Shown piece after piece: positions 27,785 to 39,361 of a stretch of 64,000 nucleotides of DNA. The DNA is from Pythium myriotylum (Eukaryota > Oomycota > Peronosporomycetes > Pythiales > Pythiaceae): positions 310,001-374,000 of the forward strand of contig JALJCQ010000004.1 of the NCBI GenBank assembly GCA_023091665.1. The letters run 5' to 3'. The position numbers and the translations under genes are program-made. The notes below the pieces were generated by a model. It was given only the letters and a program-made list of their open reading frames with translations, did no database searches and was not told where the DNA came from. Position 1 is the first letter of the stretch. Each line of letters opens with the position of its first letter.

Positions 27785-29697
27785 TGCTCGACGTAGCGCG
27801 ACGGTCGCAAGAACTGCTTCTCTCGCATGTTCGTCTCCATCGAATAACTGGACCGAATGAGGCTGCGTGCTCGGATGGGCAGGTCAAGCAGCGTCTCGAT
27901 CGGGAGACGCTTGTACGAACTAGAGGTCACGCGAAGTGAACCCTCTTCCTCTGTTGGGTGAGGAAATACAGCGCGGTGGTCAAGATGGATACCAGAATGG
28001 GACCGACGCAACTGAAGGTAGATCAGGCGCACGATTGCCACAGTGACGTTGCCAACGAGACTCCATGCGACGATAGAGGCGAGTGGTCCATAGACAAGGG
28101 TGAGGATCTCCGATGGCGTGGTCTGTCGCGTGTCGTGGAGATCAGCAAAGCCGTTCCCGAAGGCGAAATAGCTGGGGAAGCTAGTTGCATCAGTCGTGCG
28201 CTGCCCATCGACAGCGTACTTGGTGCTGCCGATCGCGAAGATAGAGTTGCGCTGGATGTAAGCAACCAAGCATGTGATCGCACCGACTTCGTACACGGTC
28301 ACGTATGTTCTTGAAGTGATAGAGTAGGCTAAGCTTTCACCCACGTGCACAAACATGTTCCAAGAAATGTTGGTCAGAATGAGTGGAACGACCCAGACTC
28401 GAAGAGTGGATAAGTAGGCCTGCAGCTTACCGGACCGGCGTTCGGTCCACGTCCAAATGATGCTGTTCGGGAGCACGATCATCCAGGAGATCAGTTGAGA
28501 AGCGAGCATGAGCAACGCAATAGGGATACTGCGGAACAGCGGGCACGTGAGGACAGCCTTGTAGTCATCCAGCGCGAAAAGCCTCTCGTCGGTTCCCCTT
28601 CCACCCTTAGGATCGAACAAATCTTGCATGAATGGCCATAGAACAAGCTTCATGATCTCAACTGCTCCTGCCATCGACGCGAGCAGCAGCACAATGTCGA
28701 TCGCAATTGTGAGCATGTAAAGCAATCCAAACGATGAAAAGTTGACGAGCGTCTTGTATTCAAGCACCCAGGAAGTCGCTGATTCCGTGACAGAGAATAG
28801 AGACCACGAGTTTTGGCGGATCACGAACGAGATGCCCATAAACTGGAGTGCATCGGTTGTTAGGAAAGCTTTGTTCTGATGGAGACTCGCGTACTCAGTT
28901 GCAAAGTGACCAACGATGGCTGCTTCAAATCGGTTCGCACTTCCACACCCAAACAGGCTGGACGTGTAATGGCCAGAGCCCTCGTAGGCGAATCCTTCGA
29001 CGCACGTTAAGCGACAAAGCTGCGGGCCAGCGCGTGAGATCAAGTCAAGCATGGACAACAGCTCGCTCTCAGCCTCGCTGTCGGGGACGACAGTTCGTGG
29101 ACGTGTTGCCTTAAAGTCGATGAACTTGTAAGCCGCACTGGATTGTGAAGGGTGCAGCAGTTGTGCTTGCGTCTCGGCAATGCTGTAGCGCTCGGCAAGT
29201 CCTTTGACAAGTGGTGATCGGCAAATCACGGGCTTCCGGTCATTTCTGAGAAGACGACACGCGGCCCACGCTGATGAGTCTGCCCGTCCAGACGCAGACA
29301 TTACGAGCCGCGGAATAATAATATTGTGTGCTGGCAGGCCGACGGAGCAGTTGGTCCCCATCGCAGTAAGGAAGAAGCTTGAGTCGGCAATCGGATGAAT
29401 GTCGTCACATATGGCGAGGAATGAACTCCAACCAGACGCTCGCGGTAGCGTCCCACCGACCATCGTCGAGGATCGGTTGAAGACAGTCGAAGCGACCTTA
29501 GCGAGCGAGGTTTCGCTTTGGAGTCGTTGTGTTGAGATGGCAGTGAACGAGATGCTGTCGCTCGGGCCGATCCACTGGGTCTTGAACCAGAGATCGCGCA
29601 GATCCAGCGCGGACATCGCCACGACCACGCAGACGTCGGCAGCGAGTGTCAATGCGAGCCATCGCTTGGAGCTCAAGCGGTGTGTTGGTGCGGCCAT
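27586..29697 (-). CDS. Multi-pass membrane protein of unknown family
   Basis: A 703-residue single-exon protein; ATG at 29697 (MAAPTHRLSSKRWLAL), with an in-frame ATG at 29730 as alternative. One transmembrane helix (about 10-30) is followed by a ~290-residue probably lumenal or extracellular domain with several Cys (CSVGLP, CRLTCVEGF, LFGCGSANR). Then come five or six transmembrane segments at roughly 322-348, 389-409, 432-452, 462-480 and 529-562, and a ~140-residue cytosolic tail. I recognise no transporter, channel or enzyme motif. It diverges from W..WCCG copy C (about 130 bp between starts) and is followed by copy B in the same direction, so it is flanked by two members of one family. 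The far upstream open-frame extension is antisense to copy C and is rejected. Confidence 0.75.
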   Translation of the reverse strand: MAAPTHRLSSKRWLALTLAADVCVVVAMSALDLRDLWFKTQWIGPSDSISFTAISTQRLQSETSLAKVASTVFNRSSTMVGGTLPRASGWSSFLAICDDIHPIADSSFFLTAMGTNCSVGLPAHNIIIPRLVMSASGRADSSAWAACRLLRNDRKPVICRSPLVKGLAERYSIAETQAQLLHPSQSSAAYKFIDFKATRPRTVVPDSEAESELLSMLDLISRAGPQLCRLTCVEGFAYEGSGHYTSSLFGCGSANRFEAAIVGHFATEYASLHQNKAFLTTDALQFMGISFVIRQNSWSLFSVTESATSWVLEYKTLVNFSSFGLLYMLTIAIDIVLLLASMAGAVEIMKLVLWPFMQDLFDPKGGRGTDERLFALDDYKAVLTCPLFRSIPIALLMLASQLISWMIVLPNSIIWTWTERRSGKLQAYLSTLRVWVVPLILTNISWNMFVHVGESLAYSITSRTYVTVYEVGAITCLVAYIQRNSIFAIGSTKYAVDGQRTTDATSFPSYFAFGNGFADLHDTRQTTPSEILTLVYGPLASIVAWSLVGNVTVAIVRLIYLQLRRSHSGIHLDHRAVFPHPTEEEGSLRVTSSSYKRLPIETLLDLPIRARSLIRSSYSMETNMREKQFLRPSRYVEHGIVMEHQKLRTRLGFFGTICFSKNVEEHIMPIPIDNHVDGHRQQVVVRALGSEASHRRRILTPLR

Positions 29698-29824
29698 CGC
29701 ATCCCCTCTTCGCGACGCTTGAAGATCCATGAAGCCATCTATCTTCAATACTACCTCAGGGGTATTACTAGCGCTCTTGTTGCCATGCCACTCAAAGGGA
29801 AATCTCCCATACAAAAACCAAGTG

Positions 29825-30778
29825 ATGAAGACTCCCGACGCGGACATGGCGGCGCGGCTCGCGCACGTGGAGGCCATGGTCACGCAGCTCGCGGCGGCCG
29901 TGGACGACATGGCCGAGGCGGTCGCGGTGCGCGTGGTCGCAGCCGTCGAGGACGCGCGGCCGATCGTGCTCACGCAGGCGCAGCTGCAAGCGGCGATCAA
30001 GGCGGCCATGGAGGCGAGTGGCAAGCGAGACGACTTGGCGGACGACGCAGAGGTGCAGCCTACGCCTCCGGCAGTCGTAGCGACCGCACAGGTGGCCAAG
30101 CTCTCGCCTGCGCCGCGACGACCGAAGACGGTAAACCCCAAGGCGACTGCACTGCCGCCACCGCCGCAGATGGACTTCAACTTGCCGTCGCCGTCGTCGC
30201 TGACCCTCGCGATGCTCGACACGCCACGGATCCAAGCATGGCCAGCACCACCGGCAGCAGTACCACCGCCCCCGGCTGCGGTCCGTGAACCTATCGCCCC
30301 GCCACGTTCAAAGCCGACTACGCAGTCGCAGGCTGTTGCACCGCCACAGAGTTCCGTCATGGATGGACGGCTGTATCTGTGGGGCAACGCGTGGCACCAT
30401 CTCCCAGAAGACTACGAGTTCCCTAAGGAATCGATTGAGGTCATGTGGCGCCAGTGGTGCTGTGGTGTCCCGGAGAAGAGCTACAGGCCGCTACGGGAGA
30501 TCCAAGCGAGCGACATTGCGACCACGAACAACCGCAAGAGGCTCTCGGACCTGAAATTTTTGATGAAGTACATTGAGCAGTTGCTCCAAGAGCGAGGCGT
30601 GTGGAAAGATTGCCCAAGCACGATCGAGGCCGACCAAATGCTCCTTGCTGTCCGCGACATGCTTCCGTTTACTCCCACAAACGCCAAGAATGGCCTGAAA
30701 CGAGAGATCGAGGATCTCAAGTGGCACTCAGCCGTGACTTTACTCCGCGGCTTCAACAAGAAGGCCCGGACGGAGTAG
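29825..30778 (+). CDS. W..WCCG-domain protein, copy C (divergent)
   Basis: A 317-residue paralogue of copies A and B. The N-terminus is again a coiled coil (AARLAHVEAMVTQLAAAVDD), the centre is Pro/Ala/Gln-rich, and the C-terminal domain reads LPEDYEFP, MWRQWCCGVP, YRPLREIQ, RKRLSDLKFLM, ending in KKARTE. Identity to A and B is clear only in the last ~120 residues, so this is an old duplicate. Start is uncertain: 29825 (MKTPDADM), 29846 (MAARLAHV, which aligns best with MATTETAM) or 29729 are all in frame. It faces away from the membrane gene. The stop is about 80 bp from the stop of MATE transporter 1. Confidence 0.7.
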   Translation: MKTPDADMAARLAHVEAMVTQLAAAVDDMAEAVAVRVVAAVEDARPIVLTQAQLQAAIKAAMEASGKRDDLADDAEVQPTPPAVVATAQVAKLSPAPRRPKTVNPKATALPPPPQMDFNLPSPSSLTLAMLDTPRIQAWPAPPAAVPPPPAAVREPIAPPRSKPTTQSQAVAPPQSSVMDGRLYLWGNAWHHLPEDYEFPKESIEVMWRQWCCGVPEKSYRPLREIQASDIATTNNRKRLSDLKFLMKYIEQLLQERGVWKDCPSTIEADQMLLAVRDMLPFTPTNAKNGLKREIEDLKWHSAVTLLRGFNKKARTE

Positions 30779-30858
30779 TGAACAATTTACGCGTCAATTG
30801 GTCGAGTTATGTGGTAGACTAGCAATCTAGGATCAGAGTTCTAGGGATTAACGACGCC

Positions 30859-32348
30859 CTACATGGGTAGAAGATGAGTATTCTCAGTTTCTTGCGCTTT
30901 CTCGCGCGAGCGTTGGACGGCAAGCTTGGCTTCTTGCACCCAGTTGGTCTTGAAATACGCGGGGTAGAATCCGACAAACGACGTCACCACATAGCCTAAA
31001 GTCATTCCACCCCAGATACCGAGGAGTGACTTGCGGCCCTGACAGAGCCCGAAGAAATAAGCCATCGGCACACCGACACACCAAGATCCGACGATAAAAG
31101 CGACCATAATTGGCACTGAGCGCGTCTGAGCTTCCAGCACAATCTGCAAAGAGTGATTAGAACATGGATATGACCAGCCTGTGAGTACAAGACAAGTCTT
31201 ACCATCGCGTAGCAAAAGAATGCGAGAAACGCATATCCTGTGGCTGCTAGTGATCCGATTTGCTCGAAGTTGAGGATCACTTCTGGGTCGTCAGAAAAAA
31301 GCCGTCCGATCCGGGTCTGCATGGTGATAATCGCTGTCGAGTTCGCGACGGCAATGACTCCGATGCACACGCCAGCGATGTGAGCGACAGCTCGTGCGAG
31401 GTACGCGCGACCAGCACCCAAGTGCTTTGCGATGATCGTGATCGAAGCGTCAAGCAGTCCGTAGATAGGACTCGTGGCGAAGAAGAACAGCTCCATCATC
31501 GAGTTGTGTGTGCCCAGTTGCACCTCGCCGATCGATGCCGCGAAAAGCGCCATCGTTTGAAGCTGCGTGTTCTCGAACAGATTCCCAGCAGCCAACGGAA
31601 ACCCAACGGTCACGAGAGTTTGTAAGTTCTTGGCACTCATAGAGTTACGAGTCCAGACCCATGGGCACTTGCGGTCATACCTCTTGTGCACGTGCATATA
31701 GTAGTAGTAGCCCACAAGACGCAGCCACATGGTGATCCCTGTGCCAAGTGCACAACCGACGAAGCCGAGTTTTGGAAGCCCCAACGTCCCGTATGTCAGT
31801 CCCAACGAGAGCATGACATTGATCACGACTGTGGCAGCATTGATCGCTGTGGTCGGAAGCACGATCTGTTGCGACTGGTAAAAGCTCGAGAGCACCTGGA
31901 ACATGCTGCGCGGCCACATGCCGAGGATCCAGATGCGGCAGTAGACTCTCGCGTACGCTGCGACTTGCTCTTTCACGCCGACCAGCACGAGCAGCTCGCC
32001 GAGGTTCCACCAGAGCAGCGCCACGGGCACGCACATGACCGTGAGCATCGTGGCCGTGAGCTGTCCGTACTGACCCAGCAAGTGGTAGTTCTTGGCGCCA
32101 AAGGCCTGCGAGCAGAGCGCGTTCATGCCGGCGTTGAAGCCCTGCATGAAGACGAGCGTGGAAAAGTCCATGGACATTTGCGAGTACGCGACGGCCGCGA
32201 GCTGGTCGACGCCCAGGTGGCCGATGATGCTGAGCTCCGTGAGCGAGATGGCGAAGAAGCAGTACGTGGAGAGCGTGCTGGGCAGCGCCAGCGCCATGAG
32301 CGCGCGGAACTCGCCGTAGTACTGCGACCGCGAGGCGATCGGGACCAT
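30859..32348 (-). CDS. MATE-family multidrug/metabolite:cation antiporter 1
   Basis: Two exons, 32348-31203 and 31143-30859, joined across a 59-nt GT-AG intron, give 476 residues. Twelve hydrophobic segments and MATE hallmarks are visible: LSIIGHLGVDQLAAVAYS, GMNALCSQAFGAKNY, LPKLGFVGCALGT and GTHNSMMELFFF. Family members export drugs, toxins or organic cations in exchange for H+ or Na+. The stop lies near W..WCCG copy C. A paralogue with the same intron position is at 60758-62245. The first ~430 bp are about 98% identical between the two while the rest is near 70%, pointing to gene conversion. ATG at 32348 (MVPIASRSQYYGEF). Confidence 0.9.
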
Positions 32349-32439
32349 CGTGGCGGCGTCTTCAGTAGTGAACCCTGACTCATGCCCTCGAAGAGATACG
32401 CCCCCATTTCGGGTCGGTCCGTTTCAGGCATCCCGGTCA

Positions 32440-32560
32440 CAATGTATTCGGTGTATACCGTATACTCCATATCTCATCTCTATCCGGCTATACGTCTCGT
32501 TTTGGATCGGACGGAACGTCCGGATACCGATCAGGGTATACTCGATGAACCCAAAAACCC
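32440..32560. promoter_or_regulatory. Palindrome-rich divergent promoter segment
   Basis: The 243-bp gap between divergent MATE 1 (start 32348) and the WW/FYVE gene (start 32592) is dense in short palindromes: GTATACCGTATAC near 32452-32464, GGACGGAACGTCC near 32509-32521, and several TATAC/GTATA halves up to about 32540. Whether these act as sites or are remains of a small inverted-repeat element cannot be told. Confidence 0.35.
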
Positions 32561-32591
32561 ACTGATTTAAGGGTGGGAAGAAAGGGGAGGG

Positions 32592-35500
32592 ATGAACTGC
32601 TGTGAGGTCGTCAACGTCGCGACAAGCAGCAGTCGAGCAACAGCAGACGAGAGCGAGATGGCGTCGGCGGCGCGCGGCGGTTGGGAGCGCGTGCGCGACT
32701 CCCACGGCCGCGTCTTCTACGTGAACCACGCTACCCGGGAGGTGCGGTCTCGTCGTCTAATTCGCTCTACTTGTCGAGATACAGTCCGCGAAAGATTCTG
32801 ATATTTGTTCTCGTTTGCCTTGCAGACGTCGTGGCACTTGCCCACGCACGAGCCACTGCCGCCAGGATGGCAAGAGATGAAGGACTCGGAAGGCCGCGTC
32901 TACTTTGTGGACCACAACACGCGCACGACCACGTGGGTGGATCCGCGCGTGGCGGCGCAGAACGGCAACGCTGCGAATGGGGCTGCTCGTGCGACTGCAG
33001 TGCAGGACAATGGCGTGCGCGCCAAGCCGCAGAGCACGGCCAAGTACGAAGGTCTGGGTCGAATCGGCGGCGCGCCGGCCTCGGTAGCCACCTACGACCA
33101 AGAGGAGAACGTGCTCGAGGATTCAACGCTGACCATCGGTCTCCCCACGGGGCTGCGCGACACGGCCCATGACGCGAGCGTGTTCGAGGATATCGAGGAG
33201 GAGATGACCGCACGTCAGCTCTCAGAGGACGAGGAGTCAGATCTGGAGATGCCGAGTTCCGCAGGCGACAGTGATATATTGGTGCCGGCCGAGCCCATGT
33301 CGTCCATGGAGCCATTTGTGCCACGCAAATACTTTGCGCCGTTGGTCGCGCCCGAAGATTCGACCACGACATGCACGCACTGTAACACCAAGTTTGGCGT
33401 GCTGCGACGACGGGTATGGGTGGAGAATTGCTGGTTGGGCTGGATGGAGACTGAGATGTTTGGTATGCATAGCACCACTGCCGACTCTGCGGTCTGATCT
33501 TCTGTGCTGAGTGCACATCAAACCGAGCGGTGTTGCCGCTCGTCGGGCCGCAGTACGAGCAGAAGGTGCCAGTTTGCACCCGGTGCAACCGCAACGCTGT
33601 GGCGGGTGACTTCCACAGCATTGTCGGATTGCGTCGCCTGCTCACGGATGAGACCAGTCGCCCCGTTGATGTGAGTTCAGCTTTTGACACGGATGTGGCG
33701 TGCAGATATAGTGACAACTTACCTCTTCCTTCAACTAGAAACGGGACCAAATGATGCAGCTGGCGTCAGCTCTCAAGATTGGACGAGAAGAGACATCAAG
33801 CGGCATGGGACTGCATCGCATCGCACAGCTGAACGATGTTGACGCTGCCGGCGGCATTGGTTCTTTTTGTGAACTGCTTGCAACTGATAACGAAGATCTG
33901 CAGAAGGCAGCACTGGAGATGCTCACGAGTTTAATGGCACTGGAGAACAGCGCGGGCAACGAAATCGCTGCTGGGGAGGCGTTTGCTCAAGCTGGGACGT
34001 GCACAGTGTTAGTTAAGCTCATGGGAAGTCGCTTTGTTGAGCTGCAGCACGGCGCTCCGCTACGGCCTGAGGTGGAAAAGAGAGCGCTGCGCCTTTTCTT
34101 CCATGTAAGCAAATCGAAGTCGTGTCAGAATGTCCTTCGTGCTGCAGGTGCTGGCAAGCGACTGCGCGAAATGCTTGCCTCAGACTCTCTCACTCCTCTT
34201 GATATTCGAATCGAAGCTGCTCGGTGCCTCAAGAAATTCGTAACAGAGAATTTTGAAAATACGCTTGAGCTCGCTCAACAGGGAGGCATCCAGCTCATGT
34301 GTCGTCTTGTTGGCGAGTTTCAAGACCTGCGATCAAACAGCGTCTTCGGGGCTAGTCGTGATGACGTGGCGGCAGCTGCATTTGCAGCAGAAGACACCTT
34401 CAACACTGCTCTTGACGCGATCCTCAGTACGTTGTGTGAATGTCTCCATCTCATGGACATGCAACGATCCACGAGCATGGCGGCCATTGAGACGGGTGCC
34501 TCGCAGATTCCGCTCGATTCAATCCCGTCCTTCATTTCAGTCGTTCAGAAAAGTGATCATCGTGCCCGGATGCTGGCATTCCAAGTGTTGCTACTCGTGT
34601 CGCAAGAGCTGTCATTTGTCTCATCGATGGAACATCTGAAAGAGTTCATCAAGGAGCTTATGATCCTTATGGAGTTTGAGGATGATTGCGCGATTGCCTC
34701 TGAGATTATGTTTTCTGTGTGCTCGACATGGACATCATCTCCAGGCACAGACAATACTTTGCTGAAGTACATGCATGAACAAGGGGTTCTCGACATGGTC
34801 GCGACCAAGTTGAAGGCCTGCGTCGTTGGCCCGAACCAGTTCGCCGGTGAGGTTAACTTTCAGAAGAGCCTTATTGGCATTATCAAGTGCTTCACCGACA
34901 ATTCGAACGAGGAGTTCATTGAAGTGATCGAAGCTTCAGAATGCGTTCCAGCAATCTCTGCGTTCCTACTCTCTAAGAAGTCCACGCTTATTCCGTTCGC
35001 TGCGCAAGCTTTGATGAACATTTGTGAGTTCAAGCCGGCACTCTTCGGCACACTCGCGGATGATCGCAATGCATGCGAGTTCTTTCAGAGACTGTTGCAG
35101 ACTCCACCAGATGAGAATCGCATGTCTGGTCTTCGTTTCTTCAATGCGCTCGTCGAAAGCGGGCGCGTAATTCCAGTTGGTGTTCTCGACACTTTGTTTG
35201 TGCTAGCGTTTGGACGTGAGGCTCGACTTCGGGCCGGAAGTTTAAGTTTGTTGGGAGACATTACTGAAATCAAGTCGACGGAAGATCTTGCCCGCCCGCT
35301 GCCTGAATCGACGGTGCCAGAACGCGTTCAGCTTATTGAGCGCTTCCGAGAACTTGTTGCAAGTGCGGCCAACTTCCCGCTTCTGATGGATCTTGCCAGT
35401 TCGCCGGGCACAGATGACGCATCCCGAGCTGAGGCACTGAAGTGTCTTCGCGTATCTTTCGATGGTGGCCTCGACATTGTGTCACGTATGATCGACCAAG

Positions 35501-38500
35501 GTCTTCTTCGTGGCTTCAGCTCGTGCTTGAGACGTTGGACGGATTCATCAAAAACACTGGATGAGTCCATGAAGCGTACGAGCTACGCTGTTCTCCAGCT
35601 GCTTCATGTCGTGCTCAAGAGTTCTGTCTCACACGTGGCGAATCTGATCGGAGATGACGTGCAAGCTGTGGTAAACGCAGTCACTGAGTATCTTGTTGTG
35701 GCCCCGCAAAGCGAAGATCGTCTGGCTGCTGGCATCGGTATTGTCCGCGTCTTCATTGGGCATCGCGTGTGGAAAGATTGCTTTTTGTCGGAATACGCCG
35801 TGGATTCGGACACCACAGGACTCGAATTTGTACATACGCTCGTCCAGTTCTTCCCTGGCTTTGCGATTGCTGCTTCTGCAGTGGATGAGGATGGAAATCC
35901 GAAGGATGAACGTGCCTATCAAGTCTTTGAAGACTGCTTTGTAGTCTTGGAAGAGCTGATCCAAGAGATCTCGAATCCCTCAATCGCGAACATGATAATC
36001 AGCGCGGGTGTCCACGTTGCCCTACTTCAATTGCTTCAGCGCCACGATAGTCTATCACTCTCCACCACTATTCGAATCATTGACCTCCTGAAGGTGCTCA
36101 CTCAGAACCGCCGCATTCGATTGTTAGTGCTGGAGGCGGGACAATCGCTCGGCGCACTAGTGCAAGTCTATGAGGACCTGAATGCGCGATACGATTCGCT
36201 TGAGCCAGCTCAGCAGAACATAGCTCGCCTCTCTGGTCTCGTAATCGTGAATCTGTCTACTGATCCGCTGGAGTTCCGAAAGATTTTGTACGATCACCGG
36301 TCTGTTCTCCCACGGGCAATCATCGAGAACGTCCTCTCGTCTACAGGAGAGGTTTCTCAAATTGCCGAAGAAGTTGTATCAAACCTGGTCGACTCGGATT
36401 TCGCTACGTGCCCCCTGTGGTTCGATATGGTCGAGAGTGGTGACATCGAGCGTCTTTTCCGCGTCATGGTCGTTGCACAAAGATCTCATGTCCGTGTTAC
36501 TGTGGCACGTAAACTGACCGAGGTCATCTTCTCCGACCCATCCAAGTTCGTCGACGGACTCAACGAGATGGAACGAAGTACTCTCGTGTCAGTCCTCACA
36601 GACTTTCTCGTCGAGGATGACGCGAGAACATCGGTTGTAGGAGTGCTTGCACTCGCACTACTGCTATCAAGTGGTCAGACTTTGGATGCCACACAAATGG
36701 AGCGCATTGCCGTTGACGGGGCTACTTCGCTGGTCTACTGGATGCAAAAAGGCACAGAGCGGCATCAGGAGAATGCCGTGATAATTCTTCATGATGGTGT
36801 GAGCGAGGATATGAGGAAGAAATTTTTCGATCAACTGAAGCGATCTGATTCGCAACGGGATGTGACATTCCTGACTGCGATGGGTCAGCAAATTGTCGAC
36901 ATTAAGATTTCAGCGAATGCCAGTGGAGTGTTCAAGCGTTGTGACCTGCTCACTGGGTTCCTAGCAACTGTAGACTCTTCTGCTCTCCCACCCGATGCGC
37001 GAGAGTTGCTTGTAGAGATCACTGAGTACCTTTTGAGTCTTCTCCGACCGAAGGCTCGTCCCGATCTCAAGTTCTTGCCACCGATTTTCGAGTTCCTGAT
37101 TAGCCAGGCTCGCATCAAGGAACTTGGTGCTCGCCTAGTCAAGAAAGGTGCAATCGAAACGGTGATGAAGCTGATTGAAGAACAGCCAGCTACTGATTCG
37201 GGACAAGAAATGAGTAATGAGGAAGTGACTCTGAGGACGAAGATCCGCTCGGACGCAAAATTGCTTATCTCGATGCTTTTCGAGTATGATATTCAGCGTG
37301 TCGTCGCGACTAACGGTGTGAACACGCTCCTCTCACTGATCACACAAACGAGTGATAATCCAACGGTCGAGGAGATGCAGAACTCCCTTGATCTATTCGA
37401 GTCGATTCTTGGGTGCTCTGTGGACGGTAAGAAAGCATTGATGGAAAGTGACGCATTCATTGCGTGCCTGGAGCGAGCTCTCAAGCAATTCGTGAGTGAC
37501 GTCTTGGAAGCATCGCCAGATGAAAGCACCGACCTTGCCAAGTTGGACGTTATCGCACGTATTTGTGCGTTAGTGTTCGATCTATCTAGTGTGCACAGCG
37601 CGCGCGAGCAGATTCTTCAGACGTCAACGCTTCTACAACCGACGTTAAACTTCCTCAACTGGTTCACGCTCATAAGTAGCCCTCCCAGCGACGACAGTGA
37701 GATCAAGCCAAATCAATCAACGCTTTCAGATTCGACCGTGAAGAAGTACGAGCATTTGGTAGTCGCGGGTGTGCAGTTCCTGGAGTGCGCGGTGGTATCA
37801 CTGGAAGATTGTGCAGTGATTTCAGACGAAGGTGAACGAACAACCATACGATCAGGCATTTTTGAGTTGCACAAGCGTGTTATGCGTGCATTCCCCACTC
37901 AAGGTTCAGTCGAATTGTTCGTGCTGGTCTGTGAAGGACTCACAACCATGTATCAGAACGCTCGAGTTATCGCAGCTGCATCACAAGCTGGTTTGCTGGA
38001 TGACTATGAAGAGTTACTCAAAACCCATGGCATCGCAGCGCCAACCTCGTCAGCATTCTCGATCGAAGCGATGGCCGCATTGGTAGAAACAGCAAGTGAG
38101 TATCGTCAATCGACGAAGATCGGCGACGGATCACCAGACATCCCAGCTTGGTTGCTCGACTTGGGACTGTACGTAGTAGTCGGGGTCGTTGAGTTCGACG
38201 CACCTGCCGACTTGTTTGCATCGCTCTCTGTACTTCGTCAAGCCTGTTCGAATGCAGTTTCACGCTCTCACGTTTACCAGCACGAACAGTTCCAGATATT
38301 GTCGACTACACTGTCGCAGCTGGCCTCGCAACCGGCTTTCCGGCCTTATCGTTCGTTGGCTCGTAGAATATTGGCTCTGCTAGGAGTCGATCGTGCGACC
38401 TCGCAGTCGTCACCATCTGTGGCTGACCGTCGGTCGGTGAGCAGTGCAACGAGCACTAGCTCCGCAGTGTACTCTGTCCGTTGCCTTAACTGCTCCGAGC

Positions 38501-39187
38501 CAGTCACGATTCCTCTCGGGCGTAATCCAACCAATACTGCCTGTCGCACATGTGGACGATTCGCTGGGCAACAAGAGAGTGAGCGATCGCAGTCTGTGGG
38601 TGAAAGCAATCTTCAGTCGCCTGCAGTCCAGACTGAGGTCGAGCCGGAGACAATGCCGTATCCATGCGGCAACTGCAGCCGTATTCTGTACGTTCCTGCA
38701 GGCATCGAACCAGCTGAGATAACTTGCCCACACTGCCGCTCGTCTCCCGTCGTGTCGACGAAGCCACCAACCCGACGAAGCCTGTCTCCGTCATTCATGG
38801 ATCGCCGGGGATCAGCTGAAGAAAAGGCTGATGGAGCGGGAACTCAACTAATCCGTACGATCCAACCCCCTCCATCCAGCATGGACATCAAGGACACGAA
38901 AATGGTGACTTGCGGTCACTGCAGTAAACACCTGATCGTAAAGAGCACTGCAACTGCTGTCAAGTGTCCGCAGTGCCAAGGAGTCTCCAAGCTTTCAACC
39001 AACACGAGTAAGTGGCCTTAAGGATTCGGTGTTATTGCGAGGTAAGATGGACTCACTGATCGCTTATGATGGCTCCGCAGCGCAAGAAGTTATGCGCTGC
39101 CAGAACTGCAGCACTCTCCTCAGCCTTCCGGCAGGAGCCAAGGCCTACAAGTGCATGAAATGTCTCCACACAACTCGTTTGTCGTGA
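32592..39187 (+). CDS. Giant WW-WW-FYVE-armadillo-zinc-ribbon protein
   Basis: Exons 32592-32741, 32826-33413, 33473-33670, 33739-39007 and 39081-39187 (introns 84, 59, 68 and 73 nt, all GT-AG) give 2,103 residues. WW domain 1 (about 30-56) is split by intron 1; WW domain 2 is at about 64-90 (LPPGW...TTTWVDP). A FYVE-type zinc finger spans about 225-310: CTHC at 233-236, then RRRHHCRLCG, built across intron 2. It keeps the R+HHC+xCG PI3P motif but lacks a clear WxxD. Residues ~313-1850 are helical armadillo/HEAT-like repeats. Four zinc ribbons of LSD1 type (C-x2-C ... P-x-G ... C-x2-C) lie near 1891, 1954, 2036 and 2074, the last in exon 5. A start at 32658 (MASAARGG) is possible. Likely an endosomal scaffold binding PPxY-type partners; inferred. 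Confidence 0.8.
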
Positions 39188-39361
39188 TTCCCGAGCGAAG
39201 GAAATGTTCGGAGATACACAGAGAAAAAGACACGTGAGGTATGACTGTTTAGATGTGCAAAGTGGGCAGTTACCCTCATAGATATATTTTGTCTTTTTGG
39301 GCCACTGTATTGATTGGAGGCAGACGATGCCACATTGTTATGCTAACTTGTTGTGTCTCCT

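Noticed and set aside
29698..30387. Upstream extension of the membrane-protein frame to 933 codons
   Set aside because: It is antisense to W..WCCG copy C; a good ATG and transmembrane start lie at 29697.
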